Below are positions 62,801 to 64,000 of a stretch of 64,000 nucleotides of DNA, in pieces. This stretch comes from Sindora glabra. Taxonomy: Eukaryota > Streptophyta > Magnoliopsida > Fabales > Fabaceae. The DNA lies in assembly GCA_020226215.1 (NCBI GenBank), contig CM035234.1, positions 49,293,275 through 49,357,274 of the forward strand, in the 5' to 3' direction. Position numbers and translations under genes: made by a program. The first letter of the stretch is position 1. Every line of letters starts with the position of its first letter. Below the pieces are notes generated by a model. It was not told where the DNA came from and did no database searches. It was given only the letters and a program-made list of their open reading frames with translations.

Positions 62801-64000
62801 CATCCGAAACTCAAGATATGAGTGAAAAATAAAAATAATGTTAAAATCCACCATTTACTGAATAAATTTACAATATTGTAAAATTGACCATAAATTATAA
62901 AACAAAGTCTAATCAGTGAAATTGGGCAAATATAATACCTAAGAGACATAAAATAGAAAAAATTAAAATAGTAAATATTTTTCTCATCACATCCTGTATT
63001 AGTATAGGTTATATGCTAATTCAAAATGGAAAGGCCTTTACATATGCATTAAAATAATTGAATAAGCACAAGTTCAACCACCCAACTCACGATCCTAAGA
63101 TGACCATTGTAGTTTTCTCATTGAAAATATGGTGATATTACCTTTATAGCAAAGCTTGTGAAATTTACAATGACTATAAAAGTTTAAAATATATTTTCGA
63201 TCAGAAAGACTTAAACTTGAGGCATCATAAATGGATAAGACTATTGAAAAATTATGATTTCAATATTCATTATCATTTTAATAAAGTTAATGTGGTAGTA
63301 ACTGCTTTGAATAACAAATCATCAAGAGTTTTAGTTAGCATTCAAGTTGAAAATTAGATGGTGATTATTGCATAAGTAATAGCTTAATCCGTGTTAATAG
63401 AAAGAATTAAAGAGTCCTAGGAACAAGATCCTTAATATCCATCCATGGGAGAAGAGGCACTATCGAAATAGAATAATGATTTGACAATTGAAAAATTAAG
63501 GGTAATCAAATTTCAGAGTGAACTTTTATTTTGTACTCATGATAGGGATGAATTGTTTCATCAAGCTCATAACTTGTTGTACACCTTGCATCTTGGTATG
63601 GCAAAAATGTATTATAACTTGTAGTAGGATTTTTAGTGGAAAAGAACAAAAAGAAGCATGCTCAATTTTTTGCTAAAATACCTCAAATGTCAATAAGTAA
63701 AAGTAGAACATCGAAAGCTAGCTACTTTGCATAACCCTTTTCTATTCTTAAATAGAAGTTGGAAAATGTAACTATAGATTTTTTAACTTCTCTTCCTCGA
63801 ACTTAGAAATGCTTTGAATCAATTTAGGTAATTATTGACCAATTAACCTAAATAACTCATTTTTTTCTAATTAAAATCACTTATTTAGTAACTTAGTGTA
63901 CACATCTTTACTTATATAAAATAGTTTTGTTGCATGGTGCTCTATTTATCATTATTTTTTTTATCAAAGCACACAATTCATAGCTCATTTCTATTAATTC
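59822..64000 (+). mobile_element. Second degenerate Ty3/gypsy element, plus strand, cut at both window and LTR edges
   Basis: The reading starts right at the LTR border with protease ASNVVIAGTFLVGNSQSYVL (about 59826-59885); the active-site Asp-Ser-Gly is here Asp-Gln-Lys. DLIVLEMIDYDIIL follows near 60065. RT shows VLFIKKKDGTLHLCIDCQ (about 60557-60610), PYINDLFNKLQGVKWFCKIN, and the catalytic region FINDILFYSKNEEEH (about 60890-60940). RNase H begins LTLSLNSKEFIVYYDAS near 61300-61349, is interrupted, and resumes CISIGYMLIQNGK at 62993. Integrase follows, with HLGMAKMYYNL (63590-63620) and VTIDFLTSLPRT near 63770. It runs off the right edge. No gag or 5' LTR is visible, and the frames are full of stops. 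Confidence 0.88.
61350..62989 (-). mobile_element. Apparent solo LTR (or LTR-like insert) nested in gypsy RNase H
   Basis: The insert splits the RNase H sequence precisely. It begins TGATATGCAC and ends TTCTCATCA, i.e. TG...CA, and is flanked by CATCT (61345-61349) and CATCC (62990-62994), a 5-bp target duplication with one change. Removing it joins the Tyr-Asp-Ala-Ser motif to the following RNase H residues. No coding sequence is seen in its 1640 bp. On the - strand it has a TATA box (TATATAAATAGGCAAGAGAG, about 62338-62357) followed by a leader, so I read it as an LTR in minus orientation left by recombination between two LTRs. Confidence 0.82.

Noticed and set aside
1..64000. CRISPR arrays, bacterial operons or prophage
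   Set aside because: All evidence points to plant nuclear DNA; no regularly spaced repeats of that kind were seen.

Overview
The window is nuclear DNA from a flowering plant, most likely a eudicot. It is very AT-rich, the genes carry GT-AG introns, and many decayed plant transposons lie around two recognisable host genes. The species cannot be fixed from the sequence alone.

The first host gene is a single-exon trihelix (Myb/SANT-like, SIP1-type) transcription factor of 307 aa at 15697-16620 on the + strand. The second is a large 21-coding-exon gene on the - strand, coding span 28586-45959, with a 5' UTR exon near 47.7-48.06 kb. I assembled its exons by hand and every junction keeps the reading frame. 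The protein is about 1994 aa and is recognisably EAF1, the HSA- and SANT-domain platform subunit of the NuA4 histone acetyltransferase complex. The two genes converge, with about 12 kb between their coding ends. From memory, Arabidopsis also has a trihelix gene (At3g24860) beside its EAF1 pair (At3g24870/At3g24880), so this looks like a conserved gene neighbourhood.

Region by region: 1-3.3 kb is AT-rich with no gene. About 3.3-4.16 kb is a decayed second copy of the trihelix promoter and first codons, ending just before a 109-bp tandem duplication and a wrecked CACTA (En/Spm) TNP2 transposase at 4.44-5.86 kb. 5.9-14.6 kb is non-genic, with a long (AT)n tract and a MITE. The trihelix gene follows. 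16.6-26.1 kb holds a possible MITE, a fragment resembling plastid rps11, a long hairpin and a minus-strand Ty1/copia relic with its LTR. 26.1-48.1 kb is EAF1 with its UTRs; its largest intron (35505-40129) contains a MULE-type MITE, the 3' end of a LINE and a hAT-like MITE. From 50.05 kb to the right edge is a Ty3/gypsy graveyard: one minus-strand element with both LTRs, PBS and PPT, abutting a plus-strand element whose RNase H region is split by an apparent solo LTR with a target-site duplication.

I found no clearly new biological system. The most informative items are the conserved gene pair, the decayed trihelix copy beside the CACTA relic, the possible GT-box in the trihelix promoter, and the nested retroelement structure. 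Transposon coordinates are approximate because the elements are old.
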